Below, piece after piece: positions 18,792 through 29,333 of a stretch of DNA of 59,307 bases (its first letter is position 1; every line of letters starts with the position of its first letter). A program made the translations under genes and the position numbers. Under the pieces are notes generated by a model, which worked only from the letters and a program-made list of their open reading frames with translations, was not told the origin of the DNA and did not search any database. Source of the DNA: JBBDWJ01 sp040902925 (GTDB lineage Bacteria > Acidobacteriota > Terriglobia > Bryobacterales > UBA6623). The DNA lies in assembly GCA_040902925.1 (NCBI GenBank), contig JBBDWJ010000365.1, positions 1-59,307 of the forward strand, written 5' to 3'.

Positions 18792-18868
18792 TGGTGGGCG
18801 CGGCAGGACTCGAACCTGCGACCTCCTGCGTGTGAAGCAGGCGCTCTAACCAACTGAGCTACGCGCCC
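18792..18868 (-). tRNA. tRNA-Val (CAC anticodon), CCA encoded
   Basis: Read on the minus strand, the acceptor arms GGGCGCG and CGCGCCC pair perfectly. The D-arm contains AGCTCAGTTGGTTAGAGC, the anticodon stem is CCTGC/GCAGG around the loop TTCACAC, giving anticodon CAC (Val, GUG), and the T-arm contains GGTTCGAGTCC. The terminal ACCA is encoded. It is convergent with tspO. Confidence 0.97.
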
Positions 18869-19050
18869 CCTGGAAGGCTCCTTTTGATTCTAAACTACCG
18901 GGCCGCTCTTCTCGCAACACCCGCGCGAAGAACGCGGTCGCTAGGCGCCACGGCGGCGGCTTGCGGTCGCCCCGGCTTGCCCAGCGGCAGCGCCCCACGC
19001 TGTCTTCCGCGAACCGGTGCGGAGAAGGCTCCGACTACCGCCATACCCGG

Positions 19051-20925
19051 CTACAGACCAATCGAAATATCCACCAGATCGGAGACCGCGTTCGTGGTGA
19101 CAATCGCCACGGGAACCGCATCGCCCACAACCACGGTGCTCGGAATCGTTACGTTGATCTGGTAGAGGCCGACGCAACAAGGCGACGCGCCGGCATACAC
19201 CACCCTTCCCGCCTCGCGATCGAACTGCACTAGAACTTCGGGATCGGTCACGCGGCTGAACGGTTCCGCGGAAGGCCCCTGGGCGCCGTCAGCGATCGGC
19301 GGATTCACCTCTCCCAGCCCGGTCAGATAGATGACTACTGTTTCCCCTGGTAGGGCTGGATCTTCTGGAGTGACGTTTGAACCGTCTGCGTGAGTGATGG
19401 TGCCGAAACCGATACCATTCTCGGCTCTCGAAAAGATTCCTGGGCTGGAGTTGGCCACAGGCACCTCTACTTCATTAGAGACGTTGCCGTTGTTACTAAC
19501 AACAATGGTGGCTGTTTCGCCCGAGACCGCAAACGGCGCCTGTAAGTTGATCTGCGTAGGGGCTACGAAAAACAGCGGCGCGAGTACGCCGTTGATCGTC
19601 ACCGTCACACCGGCCAAATTCGTGGGCAGCGGAACGGTTTGAAAAGATTGCGGGGACGGCGCAAGCTGCTCTCCAAAAAGGGACAGTAGTGACCCGCCCG
19701 AGATGGGGTGGGTGGCAGGCGCAAACGACGCGCCGTTGACGATACCGAGCGGCGAGAGAAACACGCCACTGCCTGTGATATCCGGAACGCGGACGCCGAA
19801 GGCCAGCCCGTGCACTTCGCTGGCGAGGGCGACACCCGGTTCCTCGATCAGCGCCTGCACGAACGCGTTGGGGGCATTCGCGCCGGGAGCGCCGATGGCA
19901 AAATCGGTTATCGCTTCAACAACCTTTCCAGCCAGCGTACCCGTGCTGTCGGCGCGGATAACATAAGAGTTGAGCCCGCTGAAATCGATCGTGGACTGTT
20001 CCACGCGGTTCCGCTCGGCGAGCACCGCCTGGCCCGCTCCGTTGGCGTGCACCGCGCCGGTCGCTATCGCATAGCTATTCTTCTGCAGATCGGCAAAAAT
20101 CTCGGCGATCCAGTAGGTGCCATTCCAACTGGAATTGCTGGCCGAGTTGCTGAAACTCTTGATAGCGAGGAAAATTTCCCGGCCGCCCGGCTCCGTCGAA
20201 TAGCCGATGAAATAGTTTCCATCGGCGGAAACAAATACGTCGTGATTTCCCGAGAACAGGCTGGCGCTGGTGCCAAACGACGCCGTTCCCGAACCATCGG
20301 CGCTAAGCGCGTAGGTGGCGTTGGTCAGCGCCTGTGCCGATGTCGTCTCGCCGGCGTCGGCCGCGTGTCCGATGACTTGTGATCCAGGGAAGACTCCTCC
20401 GCCGTTGGGCGTCAGGCGCAGGAAAGCCGTCTTCGTGGCCGTGTCGCGCCCGTTGGGAAACCACAGGCTACCGCCGGAATACGCGCCGTTCAGCAGGGCG
20501 TTGCTGACACCGTCGGCTGGGGCCTTGATGGCTACAAACAGATCGAAAGTGCCGTCTGCCTCGGTCGACGAGCCGACCAGCGCCTCGGAGTTGATACCCA
20601 GCCGCGCGTTGAGCTGCTGTTGCTGCAGGATAGGATTCGTCAGCTCGACAAACCCGGCCGAATTCACTGAGTAGACGCCATTCCCCGCACCGGCCGTCGG
20701 TCCGCCGCTATCCACGCCCTGGCGTCCCTGAAAGCTGTAGCCGCCGGCGCCATCGAAGGTGATCGTTCCTCCCAAATTACTGCCGCTCGAGGCCTCGCCC
20801 GCCGGCGACACCGTCACAAGCAGATGGACGAAGTAATAGCGGCCGCTCAAGCTCGCATTATTGAGCTGCGCGCTCGCGAGGCCGGCTGCAACAACCAGCA
20901 GAAGCAGGGGGCGAATGAATCTCAT
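19051..20925 (-). CDS. secreted beta-rich protein with Solibacter-type Ig-like C-terminal domain
   Basis: A 624-residue secreted protein of unknown function. It begins with a signal peptide (RFIRPLLLLVVAAGLASAQ), then about 370 residues of beta-rich, Gly/Ser/Asn-rich sequence with repeated features such as GGTITFDGAGGYSFQGRQG and GSGTASFGTSASLFSG. From about residue 395 comes the C-terminal domain abundant in Solibacter and relatives (NGASFAPATHPISGGSLLSL, LFFVAPTQINLQAPFAVSGE, PGETVVIYLTGLGEVNPP). It probably acts at the cell surface or outside. The ATG at 20925 was chosen because the signal peptide starts there. The domain is the strongest phylum pointer in the window. Confidence 0.85.
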   Translation of the reverse strand: MRFIRPLLLLVVAAGLASAQLNNASLSGRYYFVHLLVTVSPAGEASSGSNLGGTITFDGAGGYSFQGRQGVDSGGPTAGAGNGVYSVNSAGFVELTNPILQQQQLNARLGINSEALVGSSTEADGTFDLFVAIKAPADGVSNALLNGAYSGGSLWFPNGRDTATKTAFLRLTPNGGGVFPGSQVIGHAADAGETTSAQALTNATYALSADGSGTASFGTSASLFSGNHDVFVSADGNYFIGYSTEPGGREIFLAIKSFSNSASNSSWNGTYWIAEIFADLQKNSYAIATGAVHANGAGQAVLAERNRVEQSTIDFSGLNSYVIRADSTGTLAGKVVEAITDFAIGAPGANAPNAFVQALIEEPGVALASEVHGLAFGVRVPDITGSGVFLSPLGIVNGASFAPATHPISGGSLLSLFGEQLAPSPQSFQTVPLPTNLAGVTVTINGVLAPLFFVAPTQINLQAPFAVSGETATIVVSNNGNVSNEVEVPVANSSPGIFSRAENGIGFGTITHADGSNVTPEDPALPGETVVIYLTGLGEVNPPIADGAQGPSAEPFSRVTDPEVLVQFDREAGRVVYAGASPCCVGLYQINVTIPSTVVVGDAVPVAIVTTNAVSDLVDISIGL

Positions 20926-21303
20926 AGCATTGGTTTCCGTGACGAATCGTAAGAGGTTGATCGCCAATCGAGCGCGTGCCCTGAAACTCGGAGCTGCAAG
21001 CACCCGTTCAGGTACACACCGGCTCGGTTGGTAAGCGAATAACCCTGGCGGACGGACGAAGTTGCGGGCGAGGACACGAATGAAATCGGGCTTAATACGT
21101 CACCCTAGACTATAGCAGCCCAGAGCCCTCCTCGGCTTCGTGGCTCCTGGCGGCGGGCTTTTGAACCGGGCGATTCGGCGCAACTTTACGCCTGCCGCGG
21201 TGTTTTGACCTGGTAGCGCCCATCGAGCAACCCCGGTCCGTATCGGGGAACTGATCCGGATTCGATCCGCGTCAACGACGAAACCAGTCACTGGGAAAGC
21301 GTA
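20926..21303. other. divergent intergenic region
   Basis: A 378-bp gap between two divergent genes for exported proteins. It must contain both promoters. No operator, riboswitch or small gene was recognised. Confidence 0.4.
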
Positions 21304-23382
21304 ATGAGAATTCTTTTGAGGTTAGGGGTCATTCTGGGGGCAGCGGGCCTGGCATGGCTGGCGATAACACCCTCCAGCGTGCTGAGCCAAGCGCAGGCGG
21401 CCGAGCCCGACGAAGAGACGCACGATATCGGCGTGCCGCACGCCGGCTGTAGTTTTTTTGGAGCAAAGCGGGAGGACTTCCTGCGGGTCGGCCTAGGAGC
21501 CAGCCTGATGGCGATGACCGCGCGCGCGGAGCTCACCACCCTGGTCGCCGCCGCGATTCCTTCCAGCGCGCTCGTTCCCCGCAGCCGCGGCAGGGCCTTC
21601 GATAAGTTTCCGGGCCAAGGCGACTCCATCGATGATTTCATCTTCGGCGAGCTGAAGCTTCGCGGGATTCCGCCCGCCCTGCCCGCAACCGATAGCGAAT
21701 TCCTGCGGCGCGTCACGCTCGATCTGACCGGGCGCATTCCCACGCAGCAGGAAGTCATCGCCTTTCTCTCCGACGCCGACACGGAAAAGCGCGGCCGCAA
21801 GGTCTCCGAACTGCTGGCGGCATCGCAGTGGGCCGACCGCTGGGCCATGTTTTTTGGCGATCTCTATCACAACACCATCGTCACCGCGCAGGTCAATCGC
21901 TATGTCGATGGCCGTGACGCGTTTCATCTCTTCCTTCTCGAATCGCTGCGGCAGAACAAACCGTACGACCAGTTGGTGCGCGAGATGCTGGCGTCGACAG
22001 GCGCGGCCGATGGCCGCAATTATCCGGACGAGTACGCGACCTACGAGCAGTTTCAACAGATCACTAGCGACTACCAGGGCAACCCCGTAAAGCCGACCGG
22101 CGCGAGCTATATCGTCGGCGGGCTGACCACCGGCGGCCCAGTTCAAGACACTTACGACGCCCTGGCCGCCGCGACCGCGCGCGACCTGCTTGGCATCAGC
22201 CACATGGATTGCATTCTTTGCCATGACGGCCGCAACCACCTCGACGCACTGAGCGTGTGGGGCGCCGGCGCCAAACGCGCGCAGGGTTGGGGCCTGGCTG
22301 CGTTTTTTTCGCAAACGCGCCTGACGCGGCCGCGCCGCCTGCCGCCGCCCCCCGAAGGGCAACAGCCTCTGCGTCCGCAGTATTGGATTGTCGCCGGCGA
22401 CGAGCGTGGCGACTATCGCTTGAACACGACGACGGGCAACCGTCCCGCGCGGCAGCCCGCCAGCGACGCCGCGGCGGTTGTAGCGCCTCCCGCTTATCCA
22501 TTCGGAGGCGGCGGCAATGCGGGCGGAGAGTCTCATGGAGAAGCGCTCGGGCGCTTGCTCACCGCGGACAAGCAGTTCGCTCGGGCGGCGGTGAATTATG
22601 TATGGCGTGAGTTTTTCGGCCGCGGCATCGTCGAGCCGCCCGATCAGTTCGACCCGGCGCGACTTGACCCGGCGGCCCCGCCGCCCGATCCCTGGACGAT
22701 CCAACCCTCGCATCCGGCGCTGCTCGAATTCCTGGCGGGCGAGTTCATCGAACAGGGTTTCGATCTGCAATGGCTGATGAGTGAAATTGCGAACTCCAGC
22801 GCCTACCAGCTTTCCTCGAAGTACGAGGGCGTCTGGAACCCGACCTACGAAACTTATTTCGCGCGTCACCAGGTTCGCCGCTTGAGGGCTGAGGAACTGC
22901 ACGACGCGCTGCTGATTTCGGGAGGCCTGCCGGCGCAATACACGGTGTCGCCGGCCATCGGCGCCGTCACCTTCGCGATGCAATTTCCGGACGTGCAATT
23001 GGTCCCGCGGGTGCCGCGGCGGGAACAGACGGGTTTGCTCGGCGCGACGCCGTCGTTTCTCGATTCGTTTTTCCGGGGCGACCGCGACGAGACGGCGCGC
23101 AGCGGCGAAGGCAGCATCTTGCAGGCGCTCCAGTTGATGAACAGCCCTCTGGTGCTGGCGCGCGTGGATGCGCGACGCCAGGGCACGGCTCTTGCCGCGA
23201 TTGTGGAGCAGGCCGACGATGTGGCCGTTCAGCTTCTCTATCTGCGCGTGCTCAGCCGGCCGCCGACCGCCGAGGAGCTGTCGTCGGGAGTTCAGACTCT
23301 GCGCAGCGGCGAGCGTACGGCGAAGGCCGAAGATCTGATGTGGAGCCTCTACAACAAAGTGGACTTCATATTCAATTACTAG
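21304..23382 (+). CDS. secreted DUF1549/DUF1553 protein with a CxxCH motif
   Basis: A 692-residue exported protein with an N-terminal signal (ILLRLGVILGAAGLAWLAI) and the two domains typical of planctomycete and acidobacterial surface proteins: DUF1549 (about residues 110-300; DDFIFGELKLRGIPPALPAT, RRVTLDLTGRIPTQQEVIAF) and DUF1553 (about 410-680; ALGRLLTADKQFARAAVNYV, FFGRGIVEPPDQFDP, RRLRAEELHDALLISGG). Between them lies HMDCILCHDGRNH, whose CxxCH resembles the haem-c or metal site conserved in DUF1549. Function is unknown; these proteins nearly always pair with a DUF1501 gene, as here, 18 bp downstream. Confidence 0.9.
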   Translation: MRILLRLGVILGAAGLAWLAITPSSVLSQAQAAEPDEETHDIGVPHAGCSFFGAKREDFLRVGLGASLMAMTARAELTTLVAAAIPSSALVPRSRGRAFDKFPGQGDSIDDFIFGELKLRGIPPALPATDSEFLRRVTLDLTGRIPTQQEVIAFLSDADTEKRGRKVSELLAASQWADRWAMFFGDLYHNTIVTAQVNRYVDGRDAFHLFLLESLRQNKPYDQLVREMLASTGAADGRNYPDEYATYEQFQQITSDYQGNPVKPTGASYIVGGLTTGGPVQDTYDALAAATARDLLGISHMDCILCHDGRNHLDALSVWGAGAKRAQGWGLAAFFSQTRLTRPRRLPPPPEGQQPLRPQYWIVAGDERGDYRLNTTTGNRPARQPASDAAAVVAPPAYPFGGGGNAGGESHGEALGRLLTADKQFARAAVNYVWREFFGRGIVEPPDQFDPARLDPAAPPPDPWTIQPSHPALLEFLAGEFIEQGFDLQWLMSEIANSSAYQLSSKYEGVWNPTYETYFARHQVRRLRAEELHDALLISGGLPAQYTVSPAIGAVTFAMQFPDVQLVPRVPRREQTGLLGATPSFLDSFFRGDRDETARSGEGSILQALQLMNSPLVLARVDARRQGTALAAIVEQADDVAVQLLYLRVLSRPPTAEELSSGVQTLRSGERTAKAEDLMWSLYNKVDFIFNY

Positions 23383-23400
23383 GTTTTACGCGAGGCAATC

Positions 23401-24822
23401 ATGAACGAGCGAGATCGATTCGAAAGTGTTCTGCGCAAGCGCCCTCATCCCCATGTTCCCTTCTTCCAGCGCCCGCAGTGGACGCGCCGCCGTTTCTTCC
23501 GCTCGCTGGCGGCCGGTGTCGGTGGGTACTACCTGGCCGGGCCGTGGAGCCCCGGCCTGTCAAAAGCCGCCGCGGCGGTCGAGACGAAGAACACGGCCAA
23601 GCAGGTGATCTTTCTTTTCCTCGAGGGCGCGCCGAGCGGCGTCGATACGTTCGATCTCAAAGAGACCCCGGGTGTGACGCCGGCTGACTTTGCCCCGGAA
23701 ACCATCAACGGTGTGCGGATTCCCACGGGAATTCTCGGCGGCACGGCGCAGATCTTCGACAAGGTTGCAGTCATCCGTTCGGGTTCGGCCTGGGCGCTGG
23801 CTCATCCGTTGGCGCAAACCTGGTTCCAGATCGGCCGCAACCCGACTTCGCCGCTCGGCAAGTACGCGCCGCACATCGGCAGCGTCGTGGCCATCGAAAA
23901 AGAACCCGAGAGGCGGCCGGACCAGATCTTCCCCGCGTTCATCGCGCTCAATGCCGCAAATGCTCCCGGCTCGGGATATTTGCCGGTCCAGTTCAGCCCG
24001 TTCAAGACGCAGCCCGAAGCAGGAGGGCTGGCCACAACCGAACATGCCGCCGGGGAATCTCGCTTTCGCGAGCGCTGGGATCTGCTGGCGTCGATGGACA
24101 GTGTTCTCCGCGGTCCGCAGTCGCCGCTGGGCAAGGCCGCCACCGGCATGGGTGAGCTCTACGCCAACGCGGAAAGCCTGATGTTCAACCCGCTGGTTGC
24201 CGGCGCATTCGGATTCAGTGAACAAGAGAGCGCCCGCTACGGCGGCAGCGGCTTCGGCAACGCCTGCCTGATCGCGCGCAAAATCGTCGAAGCCGATCAG
24301 GGAACGCGATTCATTCAGGTAACCCTCGGCGGCTGGGACCATCATCAAGGAATTTACGACCGCCAGGAGGTCAACGGACGCGAGGTGGGAAGCAATATCT
24401 ACGCGCAGTGCGGGCAGTTTGATCCGGCGTTCGCGGCCCTGGTCAGCGACCTCGAAGCTTCGGGGCATCTCGACGAAACGCTGATCGTAGTCTCGGGCGA
24501 GTTCGGCCGCACGGTCGGGCCGCTGACCAACGCCAACAATGGCCGCGACCACTATCTGCAGATGTTCTACGTATTCGCGGGCGGCGGCGTAAAGGGCGGC
24601 ACGGTCATCGGCGAGACGGACCCGACGGGCGCGTTCACCATCGATGCGGGCTGGTCACGGTACAGAGACGTGCGTCCGGAAGACGTCGAGGCCACCATTT
24701 ATTCGGCGCTGGGCATCAACTGGACGAAGGTGCGCGACGACGATCCGTTGGGCCGCGGCTTCGAGTACGTACCCAACTCCGATGAAGACGCCTACGGGCC
24801 GGTCGACGAGTTGTGGACATAG
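23401..24822 (+). CDS. Tat-exported DUF1501 protein (sulfatase-like fold)
   Basis: The 473-residue product carries a twin-arginine signal inset from the N-terminus (TRRRFFRSLAAGVGGYYLAG) and a DUF1501 domain related to alkaline phosphatase/sulfatase folds (QVIFLFLEGAPSGVDTFDLK, TLGGWDHHQGIYDRQEVNGR, LIVVSGEFGRTVG, NGRDHYLQMFYVFAGGG). Family members are predicted metal-binding exported hydrolases without an established substrate. It follows the DUF1549/DUF1553 gene by 18 bp and forms a two-gene operon with it; the pair probably acts on the same external substrate. Its stop codon lies in the first base pairs of a repeat. Confidence 0.9.
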   Translation: MNERDRFESVLRKRPHPHVPFFQRPQWTRRRFFRSLAAGVGGYYLAGPWSPGLSKAAAAVETKNTAKQVIFLFLEGAPSGVDTFDLKETPGVTPADFAPETINGVRIPTGILGGTAQIFDKVAVIRSGSAWALAHPLAQTWFQIGRNPTSPLGKYAPHIGSVVAIEKEPERRPDQIFPAFIALNAANAPGSGYLPVQFSPFKTQPEAGGLATTEHAAGESRFRERWDLLASMDSVLRGPQSPLGKAATGMGELYANAESLMFNPLVAGAFGFSEQESARYGGSGFGNACLIARKIVEADQGTRFIQVTLGGWDHHQGIYDRQEVNGREVGSNIYAQCGQFDPAFAALVSDLEASGHLDETLIVVSGEFGRTVGPLTNANNGRDHYLQMFYVFAGGGVKGGTVIGETDPTGAFTIDAGWSRYRDVRPEDVEATIYSALGINWTKVRDDDPLGRGFEYVPNSDEDAYGPVDELWT

Positions 24823-24920
24823 TGAGACAGGCAACCGTGCCTGTCCGGTCGCAACTCACTCAACCAGCCAAGTGGGACAGGCAATCTTGCCTGTCCGGTT
24901 GCAATTCACTCAACCAGCCA
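24821..24920. repeat. two tandem 50-bp repeats, each with an ACAGGC palindrome
   Basis: Units 24821-24870 and 24871-24920 are 45/50 identical. Each contains a hairpin: GACAGGCA-ACCG-TGCCTGTC (24826-24845) and GACAGGCAA-TC-TTGCCTGTC (24876-24895). The array begins at the stop codon of the DUF1501 gene. Related palindromes occur at 27331-27350 and 36057-36076, so this looks like a REP-like dispersed element, and it may double as a transcript end. Confidence 0.8.
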
Positions 24921-25039
24921 AGGCTGCGCTCGGCAATCCATTTGATCGCGCGCTGACCCCACACTTGCGGGGAACGTGCTTGCGGGAACTTGCTCCTCTC
25001 CGCAGCCGGGCGAGACAATCGTATGGACCGCAAACCGCC

Positions 25040-25472
25040 ATGTGGCTGCTCATCGACGCCGACGACACGCTGTGGGAAAACAGCATCTACTTCGACCGCG
25101 CCTTCGACCAGTTCGTCGAGCTGCTGGATCACTCGCATCTGAGCGCCGCGGAGATCCGCGAAGTCCTCGACGAGATTGAGCTCGGTCGAGAAGTCAGGCC
25201 TCAACGGCTTCTTTCAGGCGTGCCGCATCGTCAAAGAGAAAAACGCTGACGCCTACCGCAACGTCGTCGTGGAGATGAAGATGGATCCGGCGGCGACCTG
25301 GATGGTGGGCAACAGCCCCAAATCCGACATCAATCCGGCGCTGGCGGCGGGCCTCGCGGCGGTGCTCGTGCCGAATGAAAATACCTGGTCGCTCGAACGC
25401 GAGGCGTTGCCGCCGCCTTCGGAGCGCTTCCGTGTGGTGGATCGCTTCACCGACCTCTGCCGGCTGTTCTAA
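25040..25472 (+). pseudogene. HAD-superfamily hydrolase broken by an internal deletion and frameshift
   Basis: The ATG at 25040 starts WLLIDADDTLWENSIYFDRA, a HAD motif I (DxDDT) of a phosphoglycolate-phosphatase-like protein, and runs in frame to about 25183. The rest of the family then continues in another frame as KSGLNGFFQACRIVKEKN and the motif IV-like WMVGNSPKSDINPALAAGL, ending at 25472. The middle of the protein, with motif II and the motif III lysine region (roughly 70-100 residues), is missing at the junction near 25185-25195. No single reading frame could give an active enzyme, so this is a decayed gene rather than two small genes. Confidence 0.8.
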
Positions 25473-25543
25473 GCCTCGCGGGGCGAACGCCACACGCCAC
25501 ACGCCGCGTGGCGAATACGCGAATCGTTTATACCCCACGCGAC

Positions 25544-26275
25544 CTATGGCTTGACCGCCAGGACAATCTCGACCGGCACCCACATCATTCCCACTTCCGA
25601 ATCCAGCACCTCGAAGCCGGCGGCCTCCATCGAGCGCCTGGCGAAAATCGGCCGGCAATCCAGCAGGTTGGGAAAATGGCGGTGAGTCCATTCGTAGGCG
25701 TCCACCAAAAGCTCGTGGTGACCTTCCTTGGTAACAGACGCGACTCCCAGCCGTCCTCCCCGCCGCAACACGCGCTTACATTCGCTCAGCACTGCGGGAA
25801 TGTCGGGATTGTCGAACAGCTCGAGCGTGAAGCTCAGAAACACCGCGTCGGCCGAGCCATCTTCGAGCGGTAGTTGCTCGGCGTCGGCGCAACACAGGCA
25901 GACCCGCGCGCCCAGGCCTTGAGTTTCGAGCAGATGCCGGGTCTGGCCGAGCATGCCGTCGGAAATGTCCACGGCGTAGACGCGGCCGTGATCTCCCGCC
26001 GCCTGCGCGAGACTTGCCGCCACGTTGCCGGTTCCGCAGCCGATTTCAACCAGCGTTTCCCCGGGTTTCGGCGCCAGCTTGCGAAGACATTTCTGGCGCA
26101 CCGGGCCTTCGCTGTGCTCGGCCATCAGATCATAGACCTTGCTGATCTTGTTGTAGAACGCCCGCGTTTCGGCGCGTGTGGTGAGAACTCTGGCGATGCT
26201 TTCCGCCGGCTCCGCGGGAGACGATTTGGGATCGCCGGCGGAGTTTGGGTCGGCGCCTTGCTCGGTTGCGCTCAT
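25544..26275 (-). CDS. class I SAM-dependent methyltransferase (UbiE-like)
   Basis: A 243-residue cytosolic methyltransferase. SAM-binding motifs are clear: motif I LVEIGCGTGNVAASLAQAAG, the acidic loop VYAVDISDGML, and motif VI-like ADAEQLPLEDGSADAVFLSF, followed by LSECKRVLRRGGRLGV. The pattern is closest to UbiE/COQ5-type and Methyltransf_11 enzymes; the substrate cannot be told. I chose the ATG at 26275: a TACAAT hexamer lies exactly six bases upstream, fitting a leaderless promoter. An ATG at 26308 would add 11 residues of unusual codon use. It is divergent from another methyltransferase gene at 26484. Confidence 0.83.
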   Translation of the reverse strand: MSATEQGADPNSAGDPKSSPAEPAESIARVLTTRAETRAFYNKISKVYDLMAEHSEGPVRQKCLRKLAPKPGETLVEIGCGTGNVAASLAQAAGDHGRVYAVDISDGMLGQTRHLLETQGLGARVCLCCADAEQLPLEDGSADAVFLSFTLELFDNPDIPAVLSECKRVLRRGGRLGVASVTKEGHHELLVDAYEWTHRHFPNLLDCRPIFARRSMEAAGFEVLDSEVGMMWVPVEIVLAVKP

Positions 26276-26430
26276 CCTTCGATTGTAGAAAGATTCGCTG
26301 GCGCCCATTGCGTCGCTGCATGGACCACTCGCCTGGGCTGGCAGTGGTTCAGCAGCGCGTGGTAAAAGGTGGAGTTAGCCGGGCGTCTGCTGCGCTGGCC
26401 GACTCATTGCACGCTGGCGAATTGGGCTTC

Positions 26431-26466
26431 GCCCGCTGACTAGCCCGCTGACTAGCCCGCTGACTA
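26431..26466. repeat. three perfect copies of a 12-bp unit
   Basis: GCCCGCTGACTA is repeated three times without mismatch, directly before the ribosome-site region (AGGGAGA) of the next gene. The unit contains stop codons (TGA, TAG) and sits in the divergent intergenic region, so a copy-number effect on expression is possible but unproven. Confidence 0.85.
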
Positions 26467-26483
26467 GGGAGACACTTGGCAGG

Positions 26484-27308
26484 ATGAAGAAGGCCGGCCG
26501 AAGTTCGATTCTCACGCGCATGGGGAAAACCGAGCGCTACACCGTCTACGATCCGTTTGCCGCCGTCTACGACCGCCATTGGGGGTCGATGTTCTTCGAA
26601 GATGCGCGCCAGGGGATCCACGATATTTTCCTGCCGTTGCTGCCTCCGAAAGCGCGGCTTCTCGACCTGTGTTGTGGCACGGGACAGATGGCGCACTGGT
26701 TGACAGGTTGCGGGTTTCGCGTAACCGGTCTCGACGGTTCGAGCGAGATGATTCGCCATGCCCGCCGCAATGCGCCGCAAGCCGGGTTCATCGTCGAGGA
26801 CGCCCGGGCGTTCGATCTGCCCGGACAGTTCGATGCCGTGATTTCCCTATTCGACAGCTTGAATCACGTGCCCGACCAGGATGGCCTTCTTCAGGTCTTT
26901 TCGAACGTCCACGAAGCGCTGAGCGCCGACGGGCTGTTCTTTTTCGACATGAACATGGACGAAGGCTTTCGCTGTTCCTGGAACGAAATGTACAGCCATG
27001 TCGAGACGGATCAGGTATTCGTCACACGCGCCCGTTACGACCCCAAGGCCGGCGTCGGCAAGACGCTGGTAACACTGTTTCGGCCCAACGGCCAAGACTG
27101 GCGGCGTGAGGACCTGGAAATCGCCGAGTACTGCTACGCCGAGGAAGTTGTGAAAGCACTGTTGGCGAAAGCGGGGTTTAGCGATGTGACGGTCTACGAT
27201 GGCGCAGCGGACCTTGGCATGCCCCGCGGCGACGGGCGATTGTTTTTCCTGGCGGCGAAGGGTGAAATGAAGAAGGTCCCACCGCATACCGCGGCAGGAC
27301 CCTCTTGA
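26484..27308 (+). CDS. class I SAM-dependent methyltransferase
   Basis: A 274-residue methyltransferase with motif I LLDLCCGTGQMAHWLTGCGF, the acidic ribose loop VTGLDGSSEMIRHARR, and FDAVISLFDSLNHVPDQDGL followed by ALSADGLFFFDMN. This is the Methyltransf_25 / glycine-sarcosine type layout; the target is unknown. The start at 26484 has AGGGAGA about 11 bases upstream; an ATG at 26520 is an alternative. The gene is preceded by a 12-bp triplet repeat, is divergent from the methyltransferase at 26275, and converges on ftsH. Confidence 0.83.
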   Translation: MKKAGRSSILTRMGKTERYTVYDPFAAVYDRHWGSMFFEDARQGIHDIFLPLLPPKARLLDLCCGTGQMAHWLTGCGFRVTGLDGSSEMIRHARRNAPQAGFIVEDARAFDLPGQFDAVISLFDSLNHVPDQDGLLQVFSNVHEALSADGLFFFDMNMDEGFRCSWNEMYSHVETDQVFVTRARYDPKAGVGKTLVTLFRPNGQDWRREDLEIAEYCYAEEVVKALLAKAGFSDVTVYDGAADLGMPRGDGRLFFLAAKGEMKKVPPHTAAGPS

Positions 27309-27330
27309 TAGTCGTCGCTGTGCTTTGAAA

Positions 27331-27350
27331 CACAGGCAGGATTACCTGTG
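27331..27350. repeat. ACAGGC-family palindrome between convergent genes
   Basis: CACAGG-CAGGATTA-CCTGTG forms a six-base stem. Read on the minus strand (ACAGGTAATCCTGCCTGT) it matches the core of the 24876 copy at 16 of 18 positions. It lies between the convergent methyltransferase and ftsH genes and could work as a terminator, although no U-tract follows. Confidence 0.6.
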
Positions 27351-27354
27351 CCAG

Positions 27355-29265
<1,911 letters not shown>

Positions 29266-29333
29266 AGGGGTGCTAACCTCCGGCCCGCCGCGCTCAGTTG
29301 CCTAAGGGGGCCTCTAATCTATAGACGCCGTAT

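Noticed and set aside
21493..22998. 501-codon antisense frame opposite the DUF1549/DUF1553 gene
   Set aside because: Shadow of a well-supported gene; no motif, no ribosome site.
26431..26466. Short CRISPR-like array
   Set aside because: The three 12-bp units are contiguous with no spacers; simple tandem repeat.
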